DNA from: Candidatus Stackebrandtia excrementipullorum
GTDB taxonomy: Bacteria; Actinomycetota; Actinomycetes; Mycobacteriales; Micromonosporaceae
Assembly: GCA_019113825.1 (NCBI GenBank)
Contig: DXGR01000130.1
Coordinates: 1 to 64,000 of the forward strand
DNA length: 64,000 bases
Reading direction: 5' to 3'
Of this stretch, positions 29,108 through 38,192 are shown one piece after another. How positions within the stretch are numbered: the first letter of the stretch is position 1; each line of letters begins with the position of its first letter. The notes beneath the pieces were generated by a model. It was given only the letters and a program-made list of their open reading frames with translations, was not told the DNA's origin and made no database searches. The translations under genes and the position numbers were made by a program.

Positions 29108-30238
29108 ATGCCACGTGTAGGCCTGTCCACGGACACGGTCGTCGACATCGCGCTCAACATCCTCGACGAGACCGGAGACGTCACCCTCGCCCGCGTCGCC
29201 TCCCGCGCCGGTGTCGCGCCTCCCTCGCTGTACAAACACGTCACCAATCTCGCTCAGCTACGCGACCTGATCGCTCTGGCCGCCATGACGGAGTTGGAGG
29301 ATCGCGTCACCCGGGCCACCCGAGGACGATCCGGTCCCGAGGCGGTCACCGCGGGACTACACGCCTGGCGCGACTACGTGCGCGAACGCCCACACCGCTA
29401 CCGGGCCATTCCACTGGATCCGTTGCACAACGACAAACTCGCCGCCGCAGGACGTCGGCTGCTCGACACGGCCGCCGACACCCTTCGCGCCTACCGGCTC
29501 TCCGCCTCCGAAACCGTCCACGCCACACGCGCTATGCGCGTCATCGTGCACGGATTCGCCGGGCTCGAAACGGACGGCGGATTCGGGCTCCCCACCGATC
29601 TGGACGACAGCTTCGGTCACCTGATCGACATGTACCTGGCGTCGCTCCCGCCCGTCGACGGCCAACCGAATGCGTCAAGCCCACAAACACAACCTTTAGT
29701 CTGGTGCCATGAGCCAAGAGCCAGTCGTCGTCGGTCCGGCGCCACCTCCTCAGGCGCCACCGGGCAGTCCCCCCGCCACGTCCCGGCTGCGACGCGTCCT
29801 GCTGATGGTGGCCGTCTACCTGCCGCCCGTGTTGGGCGCGGTCTCGCTGGCCTTCGTCATCCACCTGTCGCTGAGCGGTTCGGCGATCGCGACAGGCATC
29901 GCCGCCGCGATAGTGCCCGTGCCGCTGCTCGCCGGCTGCTTCCTCTGGCTGGGACGGAACAACCCTCGTCCCTTCCGGTTCCTGCTGTTCTGCTTTGGAT
30001 GGGGGGCCCTGGTCGCGACCGGCATTTCGGTGTGGGTCAACACCGGTGCCGCCATCCTGTTCACCAATCTGGGCGTCAACTCGTACGACGGCTGGGACCG
30101 TCCCGGCGCCGATATGCTCAGTTGGGCCGAGTTCCTCACCGCCGTCGTCTCGGCACCGATCATCGAGGAACTGACGAAGGCGCTGGCCCCCCTGGCGATC
30201 TTCTGGTTCCGGCGGCGCTACTTCACCGGGATTCTTGA
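29108..30238 (+). CDS. TetR-family regulator with abnormal 3' end
   Basis: Recognisable TetR protein over residues 1 to about 195: helix-turn-helix TLARVASRAGVAPPSLYKHV, then a C-terminal ligand domain (AGLHAWRDYVRERPHRYRA, GFAGLETDGGFGLP, HLIDMYLASLPP). The ATG at 29108 has GGAGG upstream. In this frame no stop follows the domain; it stays open to 30238, overlapping the next gene by 530 bp on the same strand with shadow-like composition. A TAG in the adjacent frame at 29698-29700 marks where the gene probably once ended. A frameshift near the 3' end, or a sequencing error, is likely. Confidence 0.75.
   Translation: MPRVGLSTDTVVDIALNILDETGDVTLARVASRAGVAPPSLYKHVTNLAQLRDLIALAAMTELEDRVTRATRGRSGPEAVTAGLHAWRDYVRERPHRYRAIPLDPLHNDKLAAAGRRLLDTAADTLRAYRLSASETVHATRAMRVIVHGFAGLETDGGFGLPTDLDDSFGHLIDMYLASLPPVDGQPNASSPQTQPLVWCHEPRASRRRSGATSSGATGQSPRHVPAATRPADGGRLPAARVGRGLAGLRHPPVAERFGDRDRHRRRDSARAAARRLLPLAGTEQPSSLPVPAVLLWMGGPGRDRHFGVGQHRCRHPVHQSGRQLVRRLGPSRRRYAQLGRVPHRRRLGTDHRGTDEGAGPPGDLLVPAALLHRDS
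29697..29702 (+). promoter_or_regulatory. -10 box of leaderless PrsW-type gene
   Basis: TAGTCT, six bases, ATG at 29709. Confidence 0.6.
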
Positions 30239-31148
30239 CGGAATCATCTACTGCGGCATGGCGGGGCTGGGCTTCGCGATGGTCGAGAACATCCTCTACC
30301 TCGGTCGCGGTTTCGACAGCGGCGATTCGTTGTTCGGTGTTTCCGGTGCCTTCCTCATCACCGGGATGACGTTCGTCATGCGCATCCTGATCAGTGGTTT
30401 CGCACATCCGTTGTTCTCGTCGATGGTCGGTATCGGCTTGGGTCTGTCGCGTCGACGCGGTCGGGGCATCGGCAGATGGCTGATCCCGGTGGCCATGGTG
30501 CTCGCCGCCATGCTGTTGCACGCGTTGTGGAACCTGATCGCGTCGTTGGGCATCAACATCCTGCTCGCGGGCTATCTCGCCGTGATGATGCCGGTGTTCT
30601 TCACCGTGGTCGGTGTCGCACTGTGGTTGCGCGCCGGTGACGCTCGGCTCAGCGTCACGGCGTTGGCCGAATATGTGGACGCCGGCCTGCTGACGCCTCC
30701 CGAACTGGCCGCGTTGGCCACGTTCCGCCGCCGGGCGTCGGCTCGGCTTTGGGCGAAACGCGTCGCCGGTGATCCGGGTGCCAAGGCGATGCGCGAATTC
30801 CAACGCCTGGCGACACGCCTGGCCGTCCAGCGCGACGCGACCGCTCGCGGTTTCGATCGGTACGACCCCGACACCGAACAGCGGCTCCTGGACCGTGTCC
30901 TGGCCACACGCCAGGTGTTCGCACGCGCGGACAGAGCCATGCCACAGGCGACATGGGACGGTCACTACTACCAGATCCGCTTCCCCGACGGTTCGATTCG
31001 GCAGGTCAATCCACCGCCACAGCCGGTCATGCCCATACCGATCATGCCACCCGGTGTGCCTCGTCCGGTGCCGACCGGCCCGTCTTCCTGGCAGGGCGCA
31101 CCCGGGCACCCGCCACCGCCTCACTCGTCACCGCCGACGCGATGGTGA
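29709..31148 (+). CDS. PrsW-family intramembrane metalloprotease
   Basis: 479 aa. Eight or so transmembrane helices after a Pro-rich start. The family motifs are present: APIIEELTK, AMVEN, SGFAHPLFSS and LHALWN, supplying Glu and His metal ligands. The last 150 residues are cytoplasmic and end in a Pro-rich tail. PrsW of Bacillus cleaves an anti-sigma factor; no anti-sigma gene is nearby. A leaderless start is likely. Confidence 0.9.
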   Translation: MSQEPVVVGPAPPPQAPPGSPPATSRLRRVLLMVAVYLPPVLGAVSLAFVIHLSLSGSAIATGIAAAIVPVPLLAGCFLWLGRNNPRPFRFLLFCFGWGALVATGISVWVNTGAAILFTNLGVNSYDGWDRPGADMLSWAEFLTAVVSAPIIEELTKALAPLAIFWFRRRYFTGILDGIIYCGMAGLGFAMVENILYLGRGFDSGDSLFGVSGAFLITGMTFVMRILISGFAHPLFSSMVGIGLGLSRRRGRGIGRWLIPVAMVLAAMLLHALWNLIASLGINILLAGYLAVMMPVFFTVVGVALWLRAGDARLSVTALAEYVDAGLLTPPELAALATFRRRASARLWAKRVAGDPGAKAMREFQRLATRLAVQRDATARGFDRYDPDTEQRLLDRVLATRQVFARADRAMPQATWDGHYYQIRFPDGSIRQVNPPPQPVMPIPIMPPGVPRPVPTGPSSWQGAPGHPPPPHSSPPTRW

Positions 31149-31152
31149 GGCG

Positions 31153-31941
31153 CTATTCCTGGAGGCCCTCCCGGTGCGGACGGGTGCAGACGCCCTCGTA
31201 TCCGGGGGCGCCCGGCTCCAGTTCAGTCCACAACGGATAAACGTTGGCCGTGGCCTCCTGCCCCTCGATAGTCCCGTCAGGACAGTCATCGGGCTTCTTG
31301 ACGATCGCCAGAATCTTCAGGTCCGCCGAATAGTCACCACTGCCGTCGCAGGGAACCTCGACAATCTCCTCGTCGTCGGTCACATGGATACAGTCACCGG
31401 CGACGATCTGTCCGCCACCGGCACCCGGGTCACCCGGGTGCGGAGGGAGCAGATCACGGGCACACAGGATCCGGTCCACCTCCGGCTCCTCCGGCTCCTC
31501 GTCGTCGTCCTCCGGCAACGGTTCGGTGATCGGAGGCGAATACAACTCGATCATGTGATCCGTCCCGAACGGGCACGACGGCCTACCGGGCGGATCGACC
31601 GGGCCGACGATGTCGAGGATCAACACCGTGGCCTTCGGGTCGTCACATCGCACGCCGACGTAATCGGTCGGATCGTCGTCGGTCAGCGGCGCCGCACAAC
31701 CGGCGCGCACCAGTGCGTCCGGGTCCGGAATGACCACCGGACCACCCGGCGAGTTCAGCCAGATCCCCAGCACCGTCGCCACCACCATGCCCAAGGCGAG
31801 TGCACCGAAACACGCACCGAGAATGTGCTGCACATGGTGTGCCCGTTGGCGGGAACGCTTCGATTCGCCCGTCGTCGCCTCCTCGGCGGCATCGGCGGCG
31901 GTCGCGTCGCCTTTGTCGGGTTCTTGTGGCGCTGATCGCAT
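31153..31941 (-). CDS. membrane-anchored protein with duplicated LppU-like extracellular domain
   Basis: 262 aa. Cytoplasmic Ala/Glu-rich start, one transmembrane helix (about 43-65), then an acidic extracellular part. Two copies of a cysteine-containing module are visible: GCAAPLTDDDPTDYVGVRCDD...SCPFGTD and GDCIHVTDDEEIVEVPCDG...DCPDGTI, separated by an acidic linker (EDDDEEPEEPE). The GDC...VPC...CP pattern recalls LppU/SCO3897-type exported proteins. The ATG at 31941 has CATACT seven bases upstream. It ends 4 bp from the convergent PrsW-type gene. Confidence 0.65.
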   Translation of the reverse strand: MRSAPQEPDKGDATAADAAEEATTGESKRSRQRAHHVQHILGACFGALALGMVVATVLGIWLNSPGGPVVIPDPDALVRAGCAAPLTDDDPTDYVGVRCDDPKATVLILDIVGPVDPPGRPSCPFGTDHMIELYSPPITEPLPEDDDEEPEEPEVDRILCARDLLPPHPGDPGAGGGQIVAGDCIHVTDDEEIVEVPCDGSGDYSADLKILAIVKKPDDCPDGTIEGQEATANVYPLWTELEPGAPGYEGVCTRPHREGLQE

Positions 31942-32100
31942 GCGGCCAAGTATGCCTTTAACCGTCCTCAGGGCATCGCCAGGTGCGTGTGCACCTTCGA
32001 CATCGACCACGTCACCGGAGGTTTGCGGGCCCGCGCCGTTTCCGGTGGTCGGTGGGCCACGGCGCGGTTATTGGACCACGTTCGAGGTTGCTGCCGCCGT

Positions 32101-32106
32101 TAGGGT
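32101..32106 (+). promoter_or_regulatory. -10 box of leaderless membrane protein gene
   Basis: TAGGGT, six bases, ATG at 32113. Confidence 0.55.
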
Positions 32107-32112
32107 CCAGTC

Positions 32113-33519
32113 ATGTCGGCATCCAACAAGGCGCCTCCCACGGTAGCCACCACCTGGCACGAATACCCGGTCGGTTTCATCGGTGAAAGCGCCCGCGCCC
32201 TTCTACGTACCCTGATCCCGTTCTTCGCCGGCGTGGGCGCCACCTTCGTTCTGCTTCTCGTCGGCAGCATTGTCCTCGACGAAGGCGTCGTCGGATACCG
32301 CCTCACGGAACCGCTCGACACCATGTTCCGCACGAGCATGCTCGTCTTCCTCGTCGTCGCCTACCTGTCCACATTTGCGTTGGCCGTTGCCGTCGGTGTG
32401 CGCGACACCTCCACCTCAAGGGCCCTGGACAACGCCGCACTCTCGAACGCCGCCGTGACCGAGGTACCGCACCCGGGGCAAATCGAACACGTCATCGAGC
32501 CTCCCTGGTGGGCACTTCTACTGTTCCAGTTTGGGCACCTCCTGATAGGCGTTTGTGGTCTCATCGCCGGGTTCATGGCGTTCGGTGAGGAGGCTTCAAG
32601 CACTCAGGTTGTTCTCGGCTCTCTCGGCTTGATCGCCCTGGTGACGCCGATCATTTTTTGGACGTACCTCCGCGCGTGGCCGGCACACGGACAACGCCGC
32701 ATCCGGATCTCACAACACTGGACCACCGGACGTGAAAAAGCCGCGTGGAAAACCGCGCGGGGACAATCGCTCTCACCGGTCGACGGCTCCGAGTTCACCG
32801 TTTCGGCTCGCCGCATGAAACTGGGAACCACACTGGCGACGACCGCCGCCGTCTTCGGGGTCGTCGCCGTCATCGTCTTGGTGATGCATCTGTTCATCAC
32901 TCACCCCGACGCAACCGGGCAATGGCGATACGACCAACCCGATGCGGGGCCCCGCGCCGAGCTCGACGCGACGTCCGAATCGATACTCGCCGCCGCCCTG
33001 TCCGTGGGGGCGGTACTCGCCGTGCTCGCGGTGGTCGTGTTCGCTATCGGTGTCCTCGTCGAAGGTGCCGCTCACACCGCCGAAAAGGCCGCACTACGCC
33101 GCGCTCTCGAGCACTCGGCCGGGGGACGGCCGCCGGCGGATGTGCTGAAACGCCACAGTGAACGCCGTTCACCGCGCACCGCCGAGGTCCTCGCCGCGTT
33201 CAGCGGAGTCGGAATGATCGTCGGCCCGACCGGATGGCTGGTCGGCACGTTCGACACCGACATGTCCCACGGTTTCGCCTCCACCGGGATCGCTATAGTC
33301 GGCATCGCCGTCGCGTTCCTCGTGGGTTCGCTGATCGCCAACGCGGTCGCGAATGTGCGCGGCCAGGCGATGCGCAACGAGCTGTTGCACCGCTGGCCGT
33401 CCATACCGCGTGTGAAACGCGACGAGGACGGCAAGGTGAAACGAGTACGCAAAGGCCCCGCGTTGAAACCGGCCAAGGGCGAGTTCGCGTACGAAGCCTA
33501 TCGACGCCAAGTGCAATGA
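32113..33519 (+). CDS. polytopic membrane protein, function unknown
   Basis: 468 aa. Hydrophobic segments near residues 35-57, 75-97, 130-155, 165-185, 235-260, 295-325, 355-375 and 390-410 give about eight helices, with a soluble loop around 190-230 and a basic C-terminal tail (KRDEDGKVKRVRKG). No transporter or enzyme motif is recognised. Leaderless start. Confidence 0.7.
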   Translation: MSASNKAPPTVATTWHEYPVGFIGESARALLRTLIPFFAGVGATFVLLLVGSIVLDEGVVGYRLTEPLDTMFRTSMLVFLVVAYLSTFALAVAVGVRDTSTSRALDNAALSNAAVTEVPHPGQIEHVIEPPWWALLLFQFGHLLIGVCGLIAGFMAFGEEASSTQVVLGSLGLIALVTPIIFWTYLRAWPAHGQRRIRISQHWTTGREKAAWKTARGQSLSPVDGSEFTVSARRMKLGTTLATTAAVFGVVAVIVLVMHLFITHPDATGQWRYDQPDAGPRAELDATSESILAAALSVGAVLAVLAVVVFAIGVLVEGAAHTAEKAALRRALEHSAGGRPPADVLKRHSERRSPRTAEVLAAFSGVGMIVGPTGWLVGTFDTDMSHGFASTGIAIVGIAVAFLVGSLIANAVANVRGQAMRNELLHRWPSIPRVKRDEDGKVKRVRKGPALKPAKGEFAYEAYRRQVQ

Positions 33520-33570
33520 CCGAACGACCGCCACCGTTCGGTCGGCGGAAACGCTCTGAAGGACCTCACC

Positions 33571-34221
33571 GTGAACGATGACTCGAAAATGGACCGGGAC
33601 CGGGTACGTCGCGCCTATGACACCGTCGCGGACGGTTACGCGGCGCTGTTGCCCGACATGAGGTTTGAGCACCGGCTCGACCGCGCGATGATCGACGAGT
33701 TCGCTCGGGCGGTCGTCGAGTCGGATCCTCCGACGGTGTTGGACGCCGGTTGCGGCACCGGGCGTCTTGCCGGTTACCTGTCGCAACGGGGCTGCCGGGT
33801 CACGGGAGTCGATGTGTCTGGCGAGATGATCCGCAACGCCCGCGAGACCTACCCGCTGCTCGATTTCGACGTCGGGGACCTGGCCGACCTGCCCTACCCG
33901 AGCGAAGCGTTCGCGGGTGTAACCGCCTGGTACTCGCTGATCCACACGCCACCGCAGGCACTGCCCGATGTGTTCGCGGAGTTCTCACGGGTGTCACGGT
34001 CCGGTGGGTCGCTGCTGCTCGGTTTTCAGCGCGGTACGGGCACCCGGCGCATCCACGGCGCCTACGGCTACGACGTTGACATGTCGGCCGTCCTGCACGA
34101 CCCGGATCCGATCGCGCAGTTCTTGAGCAAAGCCGGGTTCACCGTGTCGGCGGTCCTGACCCGAGGGCCGGAGGAACCGGAGAAGCCGGGCCAGGCGGTC
34201 ATGCTCGCGCGTCGCGTGTGA
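33571..34221 (+). CDS. class I SAM-dependent methyltransferase
   Basis: 216 aa. The N-terminal RRAYDTVADGYAALLPD and the SAM motif VLDAGCGTGRLAGYL, then VTGVDVSGEMI and FDVGDLADLPYP, place it in the UbiE/methyltransferase-11 group. Substrate unknown. A GTG start at 33571 follows GAAGGA. It lies 51 bp after the membrane protein gene. Confidence 0.85.
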   Translation: MNDDSKMDRDRVRRAYDTVADGYAALLPDMRFEHRLDRAMIDEFARAVVESDPPTVLDAGCGTGRLAGYLSQRGCRVTGVDVSGEMIRNARETYPLLDFDVGDLADLPYPSEAFAGVTAWYSLIHTPPQALPDVFAEFSRVSRSGGSLLLGFQRGTGTRRIHGAYGYDVDMSAVLHDPDPIAQFLSKAGFTVSAVLTRGPEEPEKPGQAVMLARRV

Positions 34222-34465
34222 GCCGATGTGGGTTTAAAGGATCGCAGCCGATTCGACCACGGCCGGTTGGGCGGAGCCGCATGCCTCGGACCCTCCACAT
34301 GTGGACGGTCGACGAGCCGTTGCGTCGGCGGCGCGTGTGCCTCGTACCGGCCCGTGTGCCAAATCGATTTGCTTTACCTCTTCCGTTGGCCGTGAAAAGT
34401 CCCTAATCTGATGACATGCCGTGAGCCCCCGCACGGCAGATCCTGTTTGGACGAAAGGAACTTCC

Positions 34466-34771
34466 GTGCAGATCGACAGGCAGACAGTCAAAGGCGCCGG
34501 GGCAAGACTTCGCCAGGTGGGCGACGACGCCACCTCGTATTTGGAACGAGTGTCCACCCCCATGCGTGCCCGCCTCCAAGGCAACCAGGGCCTAACCTCC
34601 ATGGCCACGCTCCAACAGGTCGTCGACCAGCTGGAACGCCGCACCCGTGACCTGGCTACCGACTCCCGGTCCACCGGTGATCGCGTCATGATCGCCGCCG
34701 ACAGTCACCACAACACCGACGCCGCCCGAGCACAAGGTTTCGCCGCGATGAGTCCGTCCAGGGGCCGGTGA
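34466..34771 (+). CDS. ESX/WXG100-like small helical protein
   Basis: 101 aa, all-helical. Starts MQIDRQTVKGAGARL, with DDATSYLERV, a central QGNQGLTSMATLQQ turn and a second long helix. Size and two-helix build fit WXG100-type type VII secretion proteins, although the WxG itself is absent. Its N-terminal 90 residues resemble those of the larger protein at 42092-43063 (shared MQID start, DA.SY, LxxN.G, DxLxRRxRxLxxD spacing). GTG at 34466 after GAAAGGA. Its stop overlaps the next gene's ATG by one base. Confidence 0.65.
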   Translation: MQIDRQTVKGAGARLRQVGDDATSYLERVSTPMRARLQGNQGLTSMATLQQVVDQLERRTRDLATDSRSTGDRVMIAADSHHNTDAARAQGFAAMSPSRGR

Positions 34772-35973
34772 TGGTCAACTTCGCCCAACTGCGCACCGTC
34801 GACACCGCCCCCCTTATCGAGCTCACCGACCAGGCCCGCCGGACGGCCACCGAGCTCGAACAGTTCGGATCCGACACCGACGTCCAACGGAATGCGCTGG
34901 CTTCCTCCTGGGCGGGTGCCGACGCCAACGCCGCCATCGCCCGCATCGGTAAACACGGCCAGGACTACCGGATCCACTCCGGTCTGTATGGGCGGGTCGA
35001 CACGATCGTGACCAGCCTGGCCCACCATCTGGACACCGCCAAACAACGCCTCGAATCGGCCGTGAGCATGGTTCCGTCCATTCCCGGTTCCATTGACGGC
35101 TCGGGCACCATCACGATCAATTACGCGGCGTTGGGCCCCAATCCGACACCTGCCGCCGTACAGGCGGCACAGGCCCGCGCCCAACAGGTGCACGGATACC
35201 TGTGCCAGGCGCTTCAGTTGGCCAACGACGCCGATCGGCGGGCGCAATCCGAACTGGCGGGCCTGATCGCGCCGGTGGACGCGGCCAACGCCCAGGTCGC
35301 CGCCCGACAGGCCGAAAACGACGAACCCGCCGTCGGCGAGGAACCGCAGGCCTCGGACGGCCCCGCAACGGCACCCGCCGAGTCGGAGCACACCGACCAA
35401 CCCGACGACGCCTCGGAGTCCGACGACGAACAGCAGAACTCCGGCGCCACACCACCCGGCCAACCCGGCACGCCGGGTGGCGGCGACGGAGGCGACGGAG
35501 AAGGGGAACCGCTCCCTCCCGCCGGCGTGGTACCGCCTCCGGTCGGTGACCTCAACGAGGCGCAGATGAGCAATGCCATGCGCATCATCGAAGTCGGTGA
35601 GGCGCTGGGGATCAGTGAACAGGGGCAGGCGATCGCTTTGGCGACGGCGATGCAGGAGAGCAACTTCCGCAATCTCGCCAACGACAGCCTTCCCGCATCG
35701 CTTGACGTACCCAACGAAGGTGTGGGCAGCGACCACGACTCCGTCGGGGTGTTCCAGCAGCGCCCAAGCCAAGGCTGGGGCTCCATTGAGGAATGCATGG
35801 ACGTGGACTACGCGGCGAGCAAGTTCTACGAGGAACTGCAGCGGGTCGACGGCTGGGAAAACATGGAGTTGACCGAAGCCGCCCAGGCCGTGCAACGGTC
35901 GGCGTACCCGGACGCATACGCCAAGTGGGAAACCCTCGCCTACGACATCCTGGGGGCCGCCCGCGGCGACTGA
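34771..35973 (+). CDS. WAG-motif protein with C-terminal transglycosylase-like domain
   Basis: 400 aa. Residues 1-165 are helical with ALASSWAGADANAAI (WxG-type turn) as in ESX substrates; 170-255 are a Pro/Gly/Glu-rich linker; 260-400 form a lysozyme-like domain (AMRIIEVGEALGIS, ALATAMQESNFRN with the likely catalytic Glu, DSVGVFQQRPSQGWG). No signal peptide, so export would need a type VII-like route. It is translationally coupled to the small ESX-like gene. Predicted peptidoglycan-cleaving substrate of a type VII-like system; an inference from architecture. Confidence 0.7.
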   Translation: MVNFAQLRTVDTAPLIELTDQARRTATELEQFGSDTDVQRNALASSWAGADANAAIARIGKHGQDYRIHSGLYGRVDTIVTSLAHHLDTAKQRLESAVSMVPSIPGSIDGSGTITINYAALGPNPTPAAVQAAQARAQQVHGYLCQALQLANDADRRAQSELAGLIAPVDAANAQVAARQAENDEPAVGEEPQASDGPATAPAESEHTDQPDDASESDDEQQNSGATPPGQPGTPGGGDGGDGEGEPLPPAGVVPPPVGDLNEAQMSNAMRIIEVGEALGISEQGQAIALATAMQESNFRNLANDSLPASLDVPNEGVGSDHDSVGVFQQRPSQGWGSIEECMDVDYAASKFYEELQRVDGWENMELTEAAQAVQRSAYPDAYAKWETLAYDILGAARGD

Positions 35974-36475
35974 GAAGCGGTTGTCGCACCCACCACGCCA
36001 TGACACGGTGGTCGGCCGTTCACGACGAGCAAGCTCAAGAACGACGCCTCTCAAGCGGCCGCCCCACCGGTGCACCGAGGGCATGCTTTCGGGCGCGCCC
36101 GCTGTCGACATCCGTTGCACGGACAACCCTCGCAGCGTCCATCTCCGCCCCGGCAGACTGCGTCGACGGCGTTTTCTCGTGACTCCGCCCGGCGCGGCTC
36201 GAGCTCGTGCGACAGCCTCCGATAACGGCGTCGACGAACCCGGACCACTTCACGATCCGCTCCGATGGGCGAGTCCGCCGCAGAAACGCGCCTCGAACGG
36301 GCCCGGTCAACGACCGTGTGGACCACACCGTTTCCTCCCGATACGCGGGACGAACCCTCCGACCGCTTCGTCGTCACCGTCCACAGAATCGCCGGGTCAC
36401 CGGAATCCCTTGTGCGGCGTCGGTTCGGGCGGAACCGACATCCGAACTCCCGAGCGATGTGGCCGCCGGTCGTGT
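35974..36475. other. 500 bp without a supported gene
   Basis: Between the convergent transglycosylase-like and RibD-type genes. Open frames are Arg-rich shadows; no hairpin, tRNA or repeat stands out. Confidence 0.5.
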
Positions 36476-37156
36476 TCACATCACCAGATACCGCAGTAGA
36501 ACCACATCGCCCATCTGCCGGGTCTCCACGAGACGAAACGGGTTGGACCGATCGAACGGGAACCGTGCATCGGATACGAAACGCGGCGCCGTGGAATCGC
36601 CCACCAGAAACGGCGCGATGACAAGCTGAAGTTCGTCGACGAGGCCGGCTGCCAGCAGTTGGGTGTGCAGCCGACCACCGCCTTCGACCATCAGACGGTC
36701 GACTCCCCTTGCATCGAGGTCGGCGAGCATCCGGTTCAGGTCGACGGGGTCGCCCGCGTCGACGACCTCGGCCGCCGCCGCGAGGCGATCCGACACGTGA
36801 CGGTGAGCCGATGATCGAGTGTAGACGATCCGAGGGGTGTCGCCCGCGGTGAAGAACGCACGGTTGGGGTCGAGGTCTCCGCTTCCGGTCATAGTGACCT
36901 TGATCGGGTGCGGGGGGCGCCCCTGAGCCCGGCGTGCGGCCCGTCGCCGCTCGGAGCGGATGAGAAGTCGCGGATTGTCGGCCCTGATCGTCGCAGCGCC
37001 CACGAGGATGGCGTCGACTTTGGCGCGTTCGTCGTCTACGCGATCGAAATCGGCGTCATTCGAGAGCAGAAGACGCTCATTTGAGGCGTCGTCAAGATAT
37101 CCGTCTATTGAGGTTGCTGCGGACAGAAGAAGATAAGGCCGTTTGTCGGTTGTCAT
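36476..37156 (-). CDS. RibD C-terminal-type reductase
   Basis: 226 aa, dihydrofolate-reductase-like fold of the RibD C-terminal domain: LLLSAATSIDGYL, DAILVGAATIRADNPRLL, GVDRLMVEGGGRLHTQLL and the ending LRY. In riboflavin synthesis such domains reduce a pyrimidine with NADPH, but the deaminase half is missing and no rib genes are near, so the substrate is unsure. ATG after GGAG. Confidence 0.85.
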   Translation of the reverse strand: MTTDKRPYLLLSAATSIDGYLDDASNERLLLSNDADFDRVDDERAKVDAILVGAATIRADNPRLLIRSERRRAARRAQGRPPHPIKVTMTGSGDLDPNRAFFTAGDTPRIVYTRSSAHRHVSDRLAAAAEVVDAGDPVDLNRMLADLDARGVDRLMVEGGGRLHTQLLAAGLVDELQLVIAPFLVGDSTAPRFVSDARFPFDRSNPFRLVETRQMGDVVLLRYLVM

Positions 37157-37449
37157 GGAGGACTCCGCAATGACGCCGTTGGAATCGAACCCGGTCGGTT
37201 TGTAAGTCTAGGTTCCCGCCTGCCGAGGCCCTGCGAGCAGCTCGTCGAACGTCTCCGATAGACGCGGAATACCGGGGTCGGGTCACGATTCTTCCATAAT
37301 GGCCTATTCATTGAACGGTTGTTCCACGAGTGGCCATACCCTTCTCACGTCGTGTAGAAAAGTTTCATTGGTATTGACTACGGTGAATCTAACCGCCATG
37401 ATGTTGTCACGCATGAAACCCGGCCCCCTGAATGAATGGAGAGGATTTC

Positions 37450-38118
37450 ATGTCCGGCAACCCTCTTAACCGTCGTCGCGCCATAATGGCCGGCGCAGCC
37501 GGCCTCGCCGGCCTGGCCGCCGCCCCGCTGGTGGCCAACATCGCCTCGGCCGAAACCACCGGCCCGAGCCCGAACGCAACGAAGGTGTATCTCGACCCGG
37601 GCCACGGCGGTCACGATTCCGGCGCAGCCGCCAACGGCCTACTCGAGAAAAACCTGAACCTCGACATCGCCTTGAGGACCCGCGACCTGCTCGTCGGCGC
37701 AGGCCACACGGTCCGTATGTCACGCGACAGCGACGTCTTCCAAGAGCTGGCATGGCGGGCGTCAGACGCCAACAGCTGGGGAGCGTCCCTGTTCGTCAGC
37801 ATCCACATCAACGCCGGCGGTGGAACCGGCTTCGAAAGCTACCGGTACACCTCCGTGTCGCAACCGACCGTCGACTTCCACAACCGGCTCCACGCCGGCA
37901 TTCTCGCGGGAATGAACTCGCACACTCCGGTCACCAACCGCGGCATGAAAACCGCGAACTTCGCCGTTCTTCGACTGACCGCCATGCCCGCGGTACTGAC
38001 GGAGAACCTGTTCATCGACCGCGCCGAGGACGCGGCCCTGCTGGCCGACAGCGGCTTCATACAGGCGACGGCTCAGGGCCACGCCAACCGTATCGAGGCG
38101 ATGCTCGCCTCCATGTAA
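37450..38118 (+). CDS. Tat-exported N-acetylmuramoyl-L-alanine amidase
   Basis: 222 aa. Twin-arginine signal (NRRRAIM, then a hydrophobic stretch ending ASAETTG). Amidase_3 catalytic domain with zinc ligands in YLDPGHGGHD, GLLEKNLN and SIHINAGGG, and the catalytic Glu in AVLTENLFID. Cleaves the bond between MurNAc and L-Ala in peptidoglycan. The ATG at 37450 has AGAGGA upstream. It has no cell-wall-binding domain. Confidence 0.93.
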   Translation: MSGNPLNRRRAIMAGAAGLAGLAAAPLVANIASAETTGPSPNATKVYLDPGHGGHDSGAAANGLLEKNLNLDIALRTRDLLVGAGHTVRMSRDSDVFQELAWRASDANSWGASLFVSIHINAGGGTGFESYRYTSVSQPTVDFHNRLHAGILAGMNSHTPVTNRGMKTANFAVLRLTAMPAVLTENLFIDRAEDAALLADSGFIQATAQGHANRIEAMLASM

Positions 38119-38192
38119 CGACGAAGCTTTCGTCTCCCTCGCCGCCCCATCGGTTCCCCTTCGCCGGTGGGGCGGTCAACGTTTCGCCGACA

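Noticed and set aside
29541-31124. 527-codon frame antisense to the PrsW-type gene
   Set aside because: His/Gln/Arg-rich shadow composition; the sense frame has PrsW motifs.
34705-36126. 473-codon frame antisense to the transglycosylase-like gene
   Set aside because: Low-complexity Gly/Val/Arg composition opposite a coupled sense gene.
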